Of a stretch of 29,365 nucleotides of DNA, positions 1 to 7,215 are shown one piece after another. Within the stretch, counting starts at the first letter, position 1. Each line of letters begins with the position of its first letter. The DNA comes from Clostridiales bacterium (GTDB lineage Bacteria; Bacillota; Clostridia; Oscillospirales; Oscillospiraceae). Position numbers and translations under genes: made by a program. The notes under the pieces are model-generated. The model made no database searches and was not told where the DNA came from. It was given only the letters and a program-made list of their open reading frames with translations. The DNA lies in the NCBI GenBank assembly GCA_003525905.1, contig DQIA01000041.1:1-29365 (forward strand), given 5' to 3'.

Positions 1-2
1 GG

Positions 3-17
3 AAGCCCCGGGCTTTT
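3..17. terminator. Possible partial terminator hairpin at the window edge
   Basis: AAGCC and GGCTT flank a CCG loop, followed by TTTT on the plus strand. It lies just past the plsX stop codon and could end transcription in either direction. The window edge cuts off its context, so this is weak. Confidence 0.3.
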
Positions 18-26
18 GCTGTATTT

Positions 27-1013
27 TCAGGTCTTCTGCAGCTCGGCCGTGCGGGCGAGCAGAGCCTGCAGGCGCTCGGGAAAGTCCAGCTCGCTCAGCT
101 GCAGGAGCTGGCGGACGGCGTTTGGGATCGTGGCGGCGTTTGCGCTGCCGTGCGCCTTCAGGAAGGGCTTAGAAAGCCCGAGCAGCATCGAGGCCCCGTT
201 TGAGGCAAAGTCCAGCTCGGCGGCAATGGTGTCGCCCGCGGCGCGGACGGCGGGATCGGCGCTGGAGCGCAGCCGGGCGGCCGTGAACAGCCCCGTGCCC
301 TCAACGGTTTTCAGCAGCACATTGCCGGAGAAGCCTTCGGCTACGATGACGTCGTACTCGCCGGACAGGGCGTCGCGCGCCTCCATCATGCCGGTGAAGC
401 GGATCGGCAGGCGCTCAAGCAGATCATAGACCTCGCGGATAAAGTGGCTGCCCTTGCTCTCCTCCACGCCGACGGACAGAAGACCGACGCGCGGCTCCTC
501 CACGCCGCAGCTCTGCATGAGTGCCGTGGCCATCAGGGCAAACTGCTCCATGCGCTCGGGCTTGCAATCCACGTTTGCGCCGCAGTCGGCAAGACACAGC
601 CTGCGGCCGGGAATGGACGGCAGAAATGTGGCAAGCGCGGGCGTGCGCACGCCGCGGACGCGCCCGGCATAGGCCACGCCGCCTGCGAGGGCTGCGCCGG
701 TGCTCCCGGCGGTGAGCATGCCGGCAAGCTCCGGGTCGCGCTTCAGGCGCTGCATGCCCTTGACGAGCGTGGAGTCGCGCTTGTGCATGACGGCGTCGAT
801 GGGGTCGTCGTGATTTGTGATGATCTCGGATGCGGGCATGAATTCCAGCGCATCCCAATTGCAGGGATATTTTTCCAGCTCCGCACGAAGCATAGCCTCC
901 TCGCCGGGCAGGACGAGCATGACGTCCGGGACCTCCAGCGTGCAGCGGGCGCAGCCCTCGAGCAGCTGCTCGGGGTGGTCACTGCCGAATACGTCAATCA
1001 GGATCTTCTTCAT
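27..1013 (-). CDS. plsX: Phosphate acyltransferase PlsX
   Basis: PlsX makes acyl-phosphate from acyl-ACP and orthophosphate, the first committed step of phosphatidic acid synthesis in most Bacillota. It acts as a peripheral membrane enzyme. The 328-aa product has the usual family length. Family landmarks are the N-terminal IDVFGSDH (residues 6-13, usually D-x-M-G-G-D-H), KRDSTLVKG (78-86), TAGSTGA (101-107), GANVDCKPE (145-153), EGFSGNVLLKT (226-236) and KPFLKAHGS (282-290). The start is the ATG at 1011-1013, preceded by GGAG. An in-frame upstream start is possible but would add 78 low-complexity residues of no family character. The gene overlaps the upstream DUF308 gene by 20 bp. The departures from the canonical N-terminal motif and the company it keeps suggest a divergent or second copy, because fabD, fabG and acpP are not visible here. 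Confidence 0.9.
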   Translation of the reverse strand: MKKILIDVFGSDHPEQLLEGCARCTLEVPDVMLVLPGEEAMLRAELEKYPCNWDALEFMPASEIITNHDDPIDAVMHKRDSTLVKGMQRLKRDPELAGMLTAGSTGAALAGGVAYAGRVRGVRTPALATFLPSIPGRRLCLADCGANVDCKPERMEQFALMATALMQSCGVEEPRVGLLSVGVEESKGSHFIREVYDLLERLPIRFTGMMEARDALSGEYDVIVAEGFSGNVLLKTVEGTGLFTAARLRSSADPAVRAAGDTIAAELDFASNGASMLLGLSKPFLKAHGSANAATIPNAVRQLLQLSELDFPERLQALLARTAELQKT

Positions 1014-1602
1014 GATTCTCCAGTCCAAACTTTTCGGAAAGATTTTTCTTGCGTGCGCGGACGCGCACCGTGTGCATGGTGATCCAGGCATTCTGCAGAC
1101 CGTCGAGCCCCAGCGCGATGCCGATGGCGACGGACGGCGTGAGGAAGCTGGAATACAGCGCCGAGAGGGCGAACAGGCCGCCGAGGCCGAGCAGCAGGGA
1201 GGAGCAGAGAATGGCGATCCAGCTCTCCATGCCGAAGCGGCGGGCATCCATCGCGATCTGCAGCTTCAGCAGGGCATCCAGAATAACATAGACGCTCAGC
1301 AGCACCGGAAGTGTCGGCAGCACGCGCTGCGGCAGGAAGGCCAGAAGCCCTGCCAGCAGGGCGCACAGGATGCCGATGGCAAAGTCAAACTGAAAGGCGA
1401 GGCGGTAGAGATCGTTGGAGTAGTAGCCGATCATTTTGGCGGCGCCGGTCAGCAGAAATAAAACGGCAAGCACTGTCCGCTGCAGGGATGTGACCTCCGT
1501 GCTGGGCAGGAAGATCAGCATCAGGCCCGCCAGAAAGATCAGAAACGAGGCGGCCGTATTGGTGATTTTGGCCAGCTTGACCAGATTGTCGTTTTGCTTC
1601 AT
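994..1602 (-). CDS. DUF308/HdeD-like multi-pass membrane protein
   Basis: The 202-aa product is almost entirely hydrophobic helices. Pairs of transmembrane segments are separated by short polar turns such as GYYSNDLYR and KLQIAMDARR, the pattern of the HdeD/DUF308 family, whose molecular function is unknown in Gram-positives. The C-terminus is a basic and acidic cytoplasmic tail (RVRARKKNLSEKFG). The start at 1600-1602 is chosen because GGAAAGGA lies upstream and because its ATG forms an ATGA overlap with the stop codon of the preceding reductase gene, implying translational coupling. It also overlaps plsX by 20 bp. All three genes are therefore one transcription unit. A role in the same envelope or lipid process as PlsX is inference from context only. 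Confidence 0.75.
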   Translation of the reverse strand: MKQNDNLVKLAKITNTAASFLIFLAGLMLIFLPSTEVTSLQRTVLAVLFLLTGAAKMIGYYSNDLYRLAFQFDFAIGILCALLAGLLAFLPQRVLPTLPVLLSVYVILDALLKLQIAMDARRFGMESWIAILCSSLLLGLGGLFALSALYSSFLTPSVAIGIALGLDGLQNAWITMHTVRVRARKKNLSEKFGLENHEEDPD

Positions 1603-2315
1603 GGCTGTTTGTTCCTTTCCGCACCGCCGCGCCACTGCGCGCGGGCGAGAATTTCATAGACACGGGGATCGACCATCGGCCGCTGCACCCCGGCAAGCGT
1701 CTGCTCCGAGAGCGTTCCCGTTTCGGCATATTCCCGGCCTGCCGCCTCGAAGGCCTGCAGACGGCGGGCCCGCGGCCCGTCCAGCTTTTCCACCGGGAGC
1801 AGCTCGCCCTGCGGGAAAAACAGGGGCGTATAATTCCGGCCGCTGCACAGCCGGTCAAGCTGGGCCAGCAGCGCTTCATACATGGGCGCGGCCTCCGTAT
1901 AGCCGCATGAGGAGATGACGACGAGCTTCTTGCGCCGCAGCGCCGGGTCCCGCAGCGTCTGGAACGAGCAGTGCCCGCCCTCCGGCGTCTGGCCGTGGTA
2001 TGGCTCCATCAGGCTGATCGTCCGATCCAGCAGGGCTTTGAGCTGAGCGGGAAGACCAAAATAATACAGGGGGAAGCTCGCAATCAGCACGTCTGCCCGG
2101 CGGAACTGTCCGACAAAAGCAGAGAAATCGTCCGCAATCGTGCAGGGGGCGCCGCTGCGCCAGCAGGCCATGCAGCCCCGGCAGGGCTCGATGCGGTTTT
2201 CTGTCAGAGAAAACGTCTCAAACGGCCAGCCTGTACCCTGCAGAAAGGCGCGGGAAAGTCGCAGCGTATTGCTGGCAGCGCCGCGCGGGCTGCCATTGAG
2301 CAGCAGAGCCTGCAT
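1599..2315 (-). CDS. NADPH-dependent FMN reductase / iron-sulfur flavoprotein-like
   Basis: The 238-aa protein begins with the flavodoxin-like nucleotide loop LNGSPRG (residues 6-12). A cysteine set follows at C45, C48, C51 and C58, spaced CX2CX2CX6C. That is the pattern of iron-sulfur flavoproteins, which carry an FMN and a 4Fe-4S cluster. ASFPLYYFGLPAQLKALLDR (79-98) matches the conserved FMN-reductase segment that borders the flavin. The electron donor and physiological substrate cannot be read from the sequence. The start at 2313-2315 has a strong AGGAGGAG site 6 bases upstream. It is the first gene of the operon with the DUF308 gene and plsX, and the TetR gene lies just upstream on the same strand. 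Confidence 0.8.
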   Translation of the reverse strand: MQALLLNGSPRGAASNTLRLSRAFLQGTGWPFETFSLTENRIEPCRGCMACWRSGAPCTIADDFSAFVGQFRRADVLIASFPLYYFGLPAQLKALLDRTISLMEPYHGQTPEGGHCSFQTLRDPALRRKKLVVISSCGYTEAAPMYEALLAQLDRLCSGRNYTPLFFPQGELLPVEKLDGPRARRLQAFEAAGREYAETGTLSEQTLAGVQRPMVDPRVYEILARAQWRGGAERNKQP

Positions 2316-2356
2316 GTTGATCTCCTCCTGTGTTTTGCGAGGCTCAAAAAAACACT

Positions 2357-2385
2357 CCTATAGCATAGCGGGTCAGCCTCTGCAA
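2357..2385 (-). promoter_or_regulatory. Candidate sigma-A promoter for the reductase-DUF308-plsX operon
   Basis: On the minus strand TTGCAG (2385-2380) and TATAGG (2362-2357) are 17 bp apart, about 42 bases before the start codon. Each hexamer matches consensus at 4 positions, so it is plausible but not strong. Confidence 0.4.
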
Positions 2386-2419
2386 GTCATCATTCATTCC
2401 CGGGGCGATGTGCAAAATT

Positions 2420-2443
2420 CATACACTCCGGCATATTTGTATG
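2420..2443. repeat. Inverted repeat CATACA-N12-TGTATG, possible operator
   Basis: A perfect 6-bp dyad lies between the TetR stop codon and the candidate operon promoter. Its position would suit binding by the adjacent TetR protein. It is AT-rich, with no T-run, so it is not a terminator. Function is inferred from position only. Confidence 0.3.
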
Positions 2444-2447
2444 GTAT

Positions 2448-3017
2448 TCAGGTGCGCGGATGAGCGGCGCTGAATTCCAGCGCATGGCGCACCGTGCCCT
2501 CGAACAGCTGGGCGACGCGGCGAAGCTCTGCCTCGAGCGCGACGTCGGAGCGGCCCGTCAGCCATTCCTCCAGCAGACCGTAGAGGGCATGGCAGCAGAT
2601 ATCGCAGATGAGCTTGCGGTCCTGCTGGCTGTAGTCCAGATCGCGGACGTTCTGCTCGATATAGCGGTCCGTCAGCTCGGAGATGACCTTGCTGAGGTAG
2701 ACGCGCATGGCATCCTGACATTTCGACTGGAAAATATGACGGCCGATCTGCGGCGAATCGGTGAGAAAGCTGAGCATATCGAGCAGCATGGTCTCCCACG
2801 AGGCCCCGCCTGCGGGGACGGACAGCGCCCGCTCGATCTCGGACTCCAGCACGTCGCTCAGCAGATCGTAGATGTCTTCGTAATGGTAATAAAAGGTATT
2901 GCGCGTCAGCCCGCAGTCCTCGACGATATCGCGGACGGTGATCTTGTCCAGCGGCTTGACGGCCAGAAGTGCCCGGAACGACTCGGTGATGGCGCGCTTG
3001 GTGATCTGCTGCTTCAT
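2448..3017 (-). CDS. TetR/AcrR family transcriptional regulator
   Basis: The 189-aa protein has an N-terminal TetR DNA-binding domain. Helix-turn-helix residues 28-47 contain VRDIVEDCGLTRNTFYYHYE, with the classic T-x-x-F-Y-Y-H-Y recognition helix. The C-terminal ligand and dimerisation domain (about 60-189) is helical and diverse, as is normal for the family, so the effector cannot be predicted. The start at 3015-3017 is chosen because GGAAAGGAG lies 8 bases upstream and the domain begins there. Longer in-frame starts would add 87 residues with no family resemblance. The gene sits behind the reductase-plsX operon on the same strand and is a candidate local regulator. Dyads both upstream (3136-3242) and downstream (2420-2443) could be its operators. 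Confidence 0.88.
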   Translation of the reverse strand: MKQQITKRAITESFRALLAVKPLDKITVRDIVEDCGLTRNTFYYHYEDIYDLLSDVLESEIERALSVPAGGASWETMLLDMLSFLTDSPQIGRHIFQSKCQDAMRVYLSKVISELTDRYIEQNVRDLDYSQQDRKLICDICCHALYGLLEEWLTGRSDVALEAELRRVAQLFEGTVRHALEFSAAHPRT

Positions 3018-3135
3018 CCGGACTCTCCTTTCCGTGCCGCGCGGCTTCGGGCTGCAGCGGCAGATCTTGGGCAACACCGCATAATTCCTCTTCGGCCTTC
3101 GCCGGATATTTTTCGCCGATACTGCAGTTCGAAAA

Positions 3136-3172
3136 GTTTGAAATACACAAAGTATTCCTGCGCTTTTCAAAC
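3136..3172 (-). promoter_or_regulatory. Candidate TetR promoter inside a long inverted repeat
   Basis: GTTTGAAA (3136-3143) and TTTCAAAC (3165-3172) form a perfect 8-bp dyad, with a second dyad AATAC/GTATT (3142-3146, 3152-3156) inside it. On the minus strand TTGAAA and TGTATT are 17 bp apart, overlapping the two arms. A promoter embedded in a dyad upstream of a TetR gene suggests autoregulation, which is an inference. Confidence 0.4.
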
Positions 3173-3195
3173 CTTGTATCAACAAAAAATCTCTC

Positions 3196-3242
3196 GTCGA
3201 ATGCTCTTGTTGAATTGTGCGGTATTGCCCTTGGCATTCGAC
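3196..3242. repeat. Inverted repeat GTCGAATGC-N29-GCATTCGAC
   Basis: Perfect 9-bp arms at 3196-3204 and 3234-3242 lie in the 339-bp gap between the divergent TetR gene and the lysis cassette. Apart from this and the dyad at 3136-3172, I see no gene in 3018-3356. No convincing promoter for the cassette is visible; TTGGCA-N17-TAGCAC near 3232-3260 is weak. Confidence 0.45.
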
Positions 3243-3356
3243 AGCATTCAGTGTAGCACATGAATTAAAATTTTTCAACTTCGGCAGGAAAAAACAACAT
3301 TTTCCGTTAAGAATTCACCGGCTGCGCGGTATGGGTGAAAGGAGGTATACGGCAAT

Positions 3357-3578
3357 ATGGAACACGACGTTCTCATTGCGCTGCTGTCGCTGGCCGGAAC
3401 GCTGACAGGCACCCTCGGCGGGATCCTGACCTCGGCCCGGCTGACAAATTATCGGATCGAGCAGCTCGAGAAAAAAGTGGACCGTCACAACGGTTTCGGA
3501 GAGCGCATCCCGGTCCTGGAGGATCGGGTCACGGCGATCTCGCACAGAATGGACTGCCTGGAAGGGGGGAAGACATGA
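3357..3578 (+). CDS. XhlA-like holin-associated protein (one TM plus coiled coil)
   Basis: The 73-aa product has a single N-terminal transmembrane segment (about residues 5-26, with a Gly/Thr-rich face). It is followed by a heptad-rich helix, NYRIEQLEKKVDRHNGFGER, and a second heptad stretch to the end. This is the layout of the small XhlA-like proteins encoded just ahead of holins in phage lysis cassettes. A strong site, GAAAGGAGGT, lies 10 bases before the ATG. Its TGA overlaps the next ATG as ATGA. The molecular role is not established; helping the holin or anchoring the lysis complex is inference. Confidence 0.75.
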   Translation: MEHDVLIALLSLAGTLTGTLGGILTSARLTNYRIEQLEKKVDRHNGFGERIPVLEDRVTAISHRMDCLEGGKT

Positions 3579-3754
3579 AGGATCGGTTATCCGCTTTGCT
3601 GACGGTCAAGTCGCTCGTCACGGTGACGCTGACGGGGGTCTTTGCCGCGCTTGCGCTGCAGCGGTGTGTCTCGGCGCAGGAGTTTCTGACCGTGTTTACG
3701 GTCGTCATCAGCTTTTATTTCGGAACACAGCATGAAAGGAGCAATGCAGCATGA
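3575..3754 (+). CDS. Small phage-type holin
   Basis: This 59-aa protein has two hydrophobic stretches, one around residues 8-27 and one around 37-50. They are separated by a short polar turn (QRCVSAQEF), and the tail is hydrophilic (GTQHERSNAA). It fits the small clostridial phage holins that permeabilise the cytoplasmic membrane for endolysin release. It is joined by ATGA overlaps to both the upstream coiled-coil gene and the downstream amidase gene, so all three are translationally coupled. The start at 3575 is fixed by that overlap and by the GGAAGGGGGG site just before it. Confidence 0.8.
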   Translation: MKDRLSALLTVKSLVTVTLTGVFAALALQRCVSAQEFLTVFTVVISFYFGTQHERSNAA

Positions 3755-4539
3755 AAATTTGTCTCGATGCCGGCCATGGGACCGGCCAGAATCAAAGCCC
3801 CGCACGGTGCGGCTACTTTGAGGGCGACCGGATGTTTACGCTGCAGCGCCTGCTGCAGCAGGAGCTGGAGGCCTACGGCGTGACCGTGGTCTGCACGCGC
3901 GCCGCGCGGCAGGACGACCCGCCGCTCTATACCCGCGCGCTGGCGGCGAAGGACTGCGATCTGTTCCTCAGCCTGCACAGCAACGCAGCGGGAAACGGGG
4001 TCTGCGAAAGCGTGGACTATCCCGTCGTCTTTTATCCGGTCAGTGGGAAGGGGATCGGGCTGGCTGCCGAGCTGGCGGAGTGCATCCATAAGACGATGGG
4101 AACGCTGCAGCCCGCGCAGACGCGCATCCGCTGGAACAGCGCGCACAACGCCGATTATTACGGGGTCATCCGCTTCACGGCAGCCTTCGGCGTGACGGGG
4201 ATGATCCTGGAGCACAGCTTCCACACGAACACGCGTATGACATCCTGGCTGCTGGACGACGAAAATCTCAAGCGGCTGGCAGCTGCGGAGGCGGCCGCCA
4301 TCGCTGAGCACTACGGCCTGAAAAAGACCGCAGACGAGCCGCAGCGGGCGGAGACGGTGTGCTATCATCTGCTCTCCGACGTGCCGCAGGGCGATTACCG
4401 CACCGTGCTGGACAAGCTGATCGCGGCGGACATCCTGCGCGGCCGCAGCGGAACGGGAGAGGAGCGGGTGCTGGACCTGACGGAGGACAGCGTCCGGCTT
4501 CTCGTTCTGCTGGACCGCGCAGGCGCGTTCGGGAGTTGA
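3751..4539 (+). CDS. N-acetylmuramoyl-L-alanine amidase (Amidase_3), endolysin-like
   Basis: The 262-aa zinc amidase cleaves the lactyl amide between MurNAc and the stem peptide. Expected metal ligands are H9 (LDAGHG), E24 (FEGDRMF) and H76 (LSLHSNA), with the catalytic glutamate E154 in ILEHSFHTN. The catalytic domain spans residues 1 to about 188. The C-terminal 60 residues (VCYHLLSDVPQGDY to LLVLLDRAGAF) resemble the small helical tail common on clostridial phage lysins and may target the wall. There is no signal peptide, so export would depend on the preceding holin. It overlaps the holin gene by ATGA. With no capsid, tail or integrase genes nearby, the cassette is either domesticated or a relic. 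Confidence 0.9.
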   Translation: MKICLDAGHGTGQNQSPARCGYFEGDRMFTLQRLLQQELEAYGVTVVCTRAARQDDPPLYTRALAAKDCDLFLSLHSNAAGNGVCESVDYPVVFYPVSGKGIGLAAELAECIHKTMGTLQPAQTRIRWNSAHNADYYGVIRFTAAFGVTGMILEHSFHTNTRMTSWLLDDENLKRLAAAEAAAIAEHYGLKKTADEPQRAETVCYHLLSDVPQGDYRTVLDKLIAADILRGRSGTGEERVLDLTEDSVRLLVLLDRAGAFGS

Positions 4540-4564
4540 CAGCGGGCCAAAGCCGCTGTAAAAT
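4536..4564 (+). promoter_or_regulatory. Sigma-A promoter of the Nudix gene
   Basis: TTGACA (4536-4541) and TAAAAT (4559-4564) are separated by exactly 17 bp. The -35 hexamer overlaps the amidase stop codon (TGA at 4537-4539). This gives the Nudix gene its own transcription despite the tight spacing. Confidence 0.75.
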
Positions 4565-4601
4565 CAGAAGCAGAAAACAGACAGAAAGCGGAGGAAACGG
4601 C

Positions 4602-5174
4602 ATGGATCGGATCATGGAACAGCTGCGGGCCTATCGCCCGTGGAACGAGCAGGAGGAGGCGGACTGCGCGGAGCTGCTGCGGCGGCTCGGGCAGGGGGAG
4701 GGCCTGTGGACGCGGGAGAACCGCTCGGCCCACCTGACGGCCTCCGGCTGGATCGTCAGCCCGGAGCGCAGCCGCGTGCTCATGGCCTATCACAATCTCT
4801 ATGACTCCTGGTCCTGGCTCGGCGGCCATGCCGACGGGGACCATGATCTTCTGGCTGTCGCTCTGCGGGAGGCACAGGAGGAGAGCGGACTTTCCACCGT
4901 GCGCGCCGTCAGCCCGGAGCTATTCTCCGTGGAGATCCTGACTGTGGACGGGCACGAAAAGCGCGGGCACTATGTGCCGTCACACCTGCACCTGAACGTG
5001 ACATATCTGCTGGAGGCGGACCCGGCGCTGCCCATCCGCTGCAAGCCGGATGAGAACAGCCGCGTGGGTTGGTTCGGCCTGGATGAGGCCGTGGAGGCCT
5101 CGTCGGAGCCGTGGTTCCGCGAGCGCATCTATTCCAAGCTCAATGCCAAGCTCTGCGCGGGCTGGCCCAAATAA
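4602..5174 (+). CDS. Nudix hydrolase
   Basis: The 190-aa protein carries a Nudix box at residues 75-97 (GHADGDHDLLAVALREAQEE followed by SGL). It fits GX5EX7REUXEEXGU except that the first glutamate is H81. The metal-binding REAQEE core (R89, E90, E93, E94) is intact, so hydrolysis of a nucleoside-diphosphate-linked substrate is still plausible, but the substrate is unknown. The extra N-terminal 45 residues are helical and hydrophilic. The start at 4602 has GGAGG 9 bases upstream and lies about 37 bases after a consensus promoter. An upstream in-frame start would run back into the amidase gene and is rejected. A shared hairpin terminator lies between it and the convergent pyrophosphatase gene. 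Confidence 0.85.
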   Translation: MDRIMEQLRAYRPWNEQEEADCAELLRRLGQGEGLWTRENRSAHLTASGWIVSPERSRVLMAYHNLYDSWSWLGGHADGDHDLLAVALREAQEESGLSTVRAVSPELFSVEILTVDGHEKRGHYVPSHLHLNVTYLLEADPALPIRCKPDENSRVGWFGLDEAVEASSEPWFRERIYSKLNAKLCAGWPK

Positions 5175-5189
5175 ATACGGAAAACAATG

Positions 5190-5222
5190 CGGCAGAGGCG
5201 AAAAGGCCCCTGCCGGTTTTTT
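5190..5222. terminator. Rho-independent terminator, probably bidirectional
   Basis: CGGCAG (5190-5195) pairs with CTGCCG (5210-5215). Further GGC/GCC pairing lies inside, and six T follow on the plus strand. It serves the Nudix gene and, read in reverse, may also serve the convergent pyrophosphatase gene. Confidence 0.75.
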
Positions 5223-5279
5223 ATGCTTCTGTGCCTTACAGCCTGCCGAGCGGCACGGCGAGCCCCGTTCGGGTGCGGT

Positions 5280-6896
5280 TTAGCCCCACATTGCGGAGAG
5301 CGTGGGAATGATCTGCTTTTTACGGGACATGACGCCCGGCAGAAACACGACGTTGTTCTTGGCCTCGCTGGAGAAGGCCTGCTGGATCGTCTCCTCGTCG
5401 CCAAGGTAGATGAGCTGCGTGCCTTCAAGCAGCACGTCCGTCAGCATGAGCAGCATCAGGCTGTAGTGCCGCTCCTGCATGGTCTGCTGCATGATATCGA
5501 GGAACTCCTGCTTGCGCTCGAGAATGTGCGCGGAATTCACGCAGGTGATCTGGCCGACGCCGAGATCGTGGCCCGCGATGTGGAAATCCTTGAAGTCCGT
5601 GAACAGCAGCTCCTCCGGCGTCTTGTCATCCGACCACGAGGCGGAGAAGATCTGCTGGCCCAGCTCCTCGAGCGAGACGTTGGCGATGCGCGCCATGCGC
5701 TCGGCCATACTGCGGTCGCGCTGGGTGCAGGTGGGGGACTTGAACATGACGGTATCCGAGACGATGGCGGCTGCCATCATGCCTGCGAGCTTTTCCGAGG
5801 GCATGAGGCCCTTTTCCTGATACATCGTGGCGATGATGGTCGTGGTGCTGCCGACCGGCTCGTTGCGGAAATAGATGGGATTGCCCGTCTGGATGTCCGC
5901 AAGGCGGTGATGATCGATGATCTCCAGAATTTCCGCCTGATCGAGGCCGGGCACGGACTGGGCCGCCTCGTTGTGATCGACGAGCACGACACGCTTGCGC
6001 TTCGGGCGGATCAGATGGTAACGGGAGAGCGTGCCGACGACACGGTCGTTTTCATCCAGAATGGGATAGCAGCGGTAGCGGCTTTTCAGCATACCCTCGC
6101 GGACGTCGTCGACAAAGTCGTCGAGATGGAAGCACTCGAGGTCCTTCGTGCGGCAGATGCGGCTGATGGGCAGTGACTGATACAGCAGGCGGACGGCGCG
6201 GTAGGCATCGAACGGCGTGGAGATGATGACGGTGTCCGTCGGCGCATTGCGGAGCTGCTCGTTCAGCTCGGCCTGACAGACGATGACGCAGCGGGCGTGC
6301 TGCTCGATGGCGCGGCGCACCATGTCCGGCTGGTGGCCGCAGACGATGATGCTGCCGCTGCCGGAGAACAGCAGATTGTCACAGCTCTGCGGCAGGGCGA
6401 TGCACACGTCGCCGCTGATGGAATCCACAAGATCGCCCGCTTCGTTCAGGATACGGCCCTCGAGCACGCTGAGCACATTGAACAGCGGAACGGCGTCGAT
6501 GTGCGGATGCTCGATGGACTGCATGTCGCTGGCGGCGATGTCGCCGGAGGAGAGCATGCCGAACAGTGTGCCGTCCTCGTTTGTGATGGGCAGAGCGGCG
6601 ATGGACGTGTCCGTCGACAGAGCAGCCCACGCGCGGCTGATGGTCACGCCGGAGGAAAGCGCGGGCGGCGTGTCATAGTCGAGGTCGCGCACCTGCGTGC
6701 GCATGGTCTTGATCCAGACCGGGGCAGGGAAGCCGAAGCGGTCGAGCACGAGCTGCGTCTCGTCGCTGACGTGGCCGAGACGGGCGGCGCGGTACTCCCG
6801 GTCGCCGAGTGCATTGCGCAGCGCGGCGTAGGCCATGGCGGAGACGATGGAGTCGGTATCCGGATTCCGATGGCCGGTGACGTAAATGGGATCCAT
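5280..6896 (-). CDS. CBS/DRTGG-domain manganese-dependent inorganic pyrophosphatase (family II)
   Basis: The 538-aa cytoplasmic enzyme hydrolyses pyrophosphate to phosphate. The DHH catalytic domain begins with VTGHRNPDTDS, giving metal ligands H9, D13 and D15, and continues with VDHNE and IIDHH around residues 303-330. GSTTTII and SDTVMFKSPT follow. The DHHA2 domain ends in SRKKQIIPTL, the substrate-binding Arg/Lys cluster. A regulatory insert of about 230 residues (roughly 70-300) splits the DHH domain. It contains a CBS pair (one half ending LPITNEDGTLFGMLSSGDI, the other CYPILDENDRVVGTLSRYHL) around a DRTGG-like segment. In this family the insert binds adenine nucleotides and tunes activity. 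The start at 6894-6896 has AAGGAGG 6 bases upstream. It is monocistronic with its own promoter. Confidence 0.93.
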   Translation of the reverse strand: MDPIYVTGHRNPDTDSIVSAMAYAALRNALGDREYRAARLGHVSDETQLVLDRFGFPAPVWIKTMRTQVRDLDYDTPPALSSGVTISRAWAALSTDTSIAALPITNEDGTLFGMLSSGDIAASDMQSIEHPHIDAVPLFNVLSVLEGRILNEAGDLVDSISGDVCIALPQSCDNLLFSGSGSIIVCGHQPDMVRRAIEQHARCVIVCQAELNEQLRNAPTDTVIISTPFDAYRAVRLLYQSLPISRICRTKDLECFHLDDFVDDVREGMLKSRYRCYPILDENDRVVGTLSRYHLIRPKRKRVVLVDHNEAAQSVPGLDQAEILEIIDHHRLADIQTGNPIYFRNEPVGSTTTIIATMYQEKGLMPSEKLAGMMAAAIVSDTVMFKSPTCTQRDRSMAERMARIANVSLEELGQQIFSASWSDDKTPEELLFTDFKDFHIAGHDLGVGQITCVNSAHILERKQEFLDIMQQTMQERHYSLMLLMLTDVLLEGTQLIYLGDEETIQQAFSSEAKNNVVFLPGVMSRKKQIIPTLSAMWG

Positions 6897-6953
6897 GGGC
6901 AGCCTCCTTCGGCAGCGCAGCTGCGCCGCCGTTCATTTTTCGATTATGGTATT

Positions 6954-6982
6954 ATCCTACCCCGATTTCGGCGTTCTGTCAA
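6954..6982 (-). promoter_or_regulatory. Sigma-A promoter of the pyrophosphatase gene
   Basis: On the minus strand TTGACA (6982-6977) and TAGGAT (6959-6954) are 17 bp apart. The 5' leader contains the 12-bp palindrome GCGCAGCTGCGC (6915-6926) just before the ribosome binding site. Confidence 0.65.
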
Positions 6983-7122
6983 TGTCGGAATGCAGCTTTT
7001 TCCAGCTTCGATGGTCTGAATATGATGAAAACGTTTGCAAAATGTAGGTAAGCAGTACACATGGCAGTCTTGCATGAAATAATGCAGATTATGCTGATAT
7101 TACGGCATATGAAAGGATAATC

Positions 7123-7215
7123 ATGCGGGAAACTGTGAAAGAATTCCTGCAAGTATGCACGACGAGCAAAAAGCATAAGGAAATGTATTCAAATTTTAGC
7201 GCATTTTTATCTTGA
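7123..7215 (+). CDS. Possible 30-aa small ORF upstream of the protease promoter
   Basis: A 30-codon frame starts ATG CGG GAA, with GAAAGGA 5 bases upstream, and ends in a TGA that overlaps the -35 hexamer of the protease promoter. The peptide is basic (central TTSKKHKE) with no recognised motif. The surrounding AT-rich stretch 6983-7211 holds nothing else I can identify. This may be chance. Confidence 0.2.
   Translation: MRETVKEFLQVCTTSKKHKEMYSNFSAFLS

Noticed and set aside
2448..3278. Longer TetR-family frame starting at 3278
   Set aside because: The extra 87 residues have no family resemblance and would cover the dyad and promoter region. The ATG at 3015-3017 has GGAAAGGAG at a normal distance.
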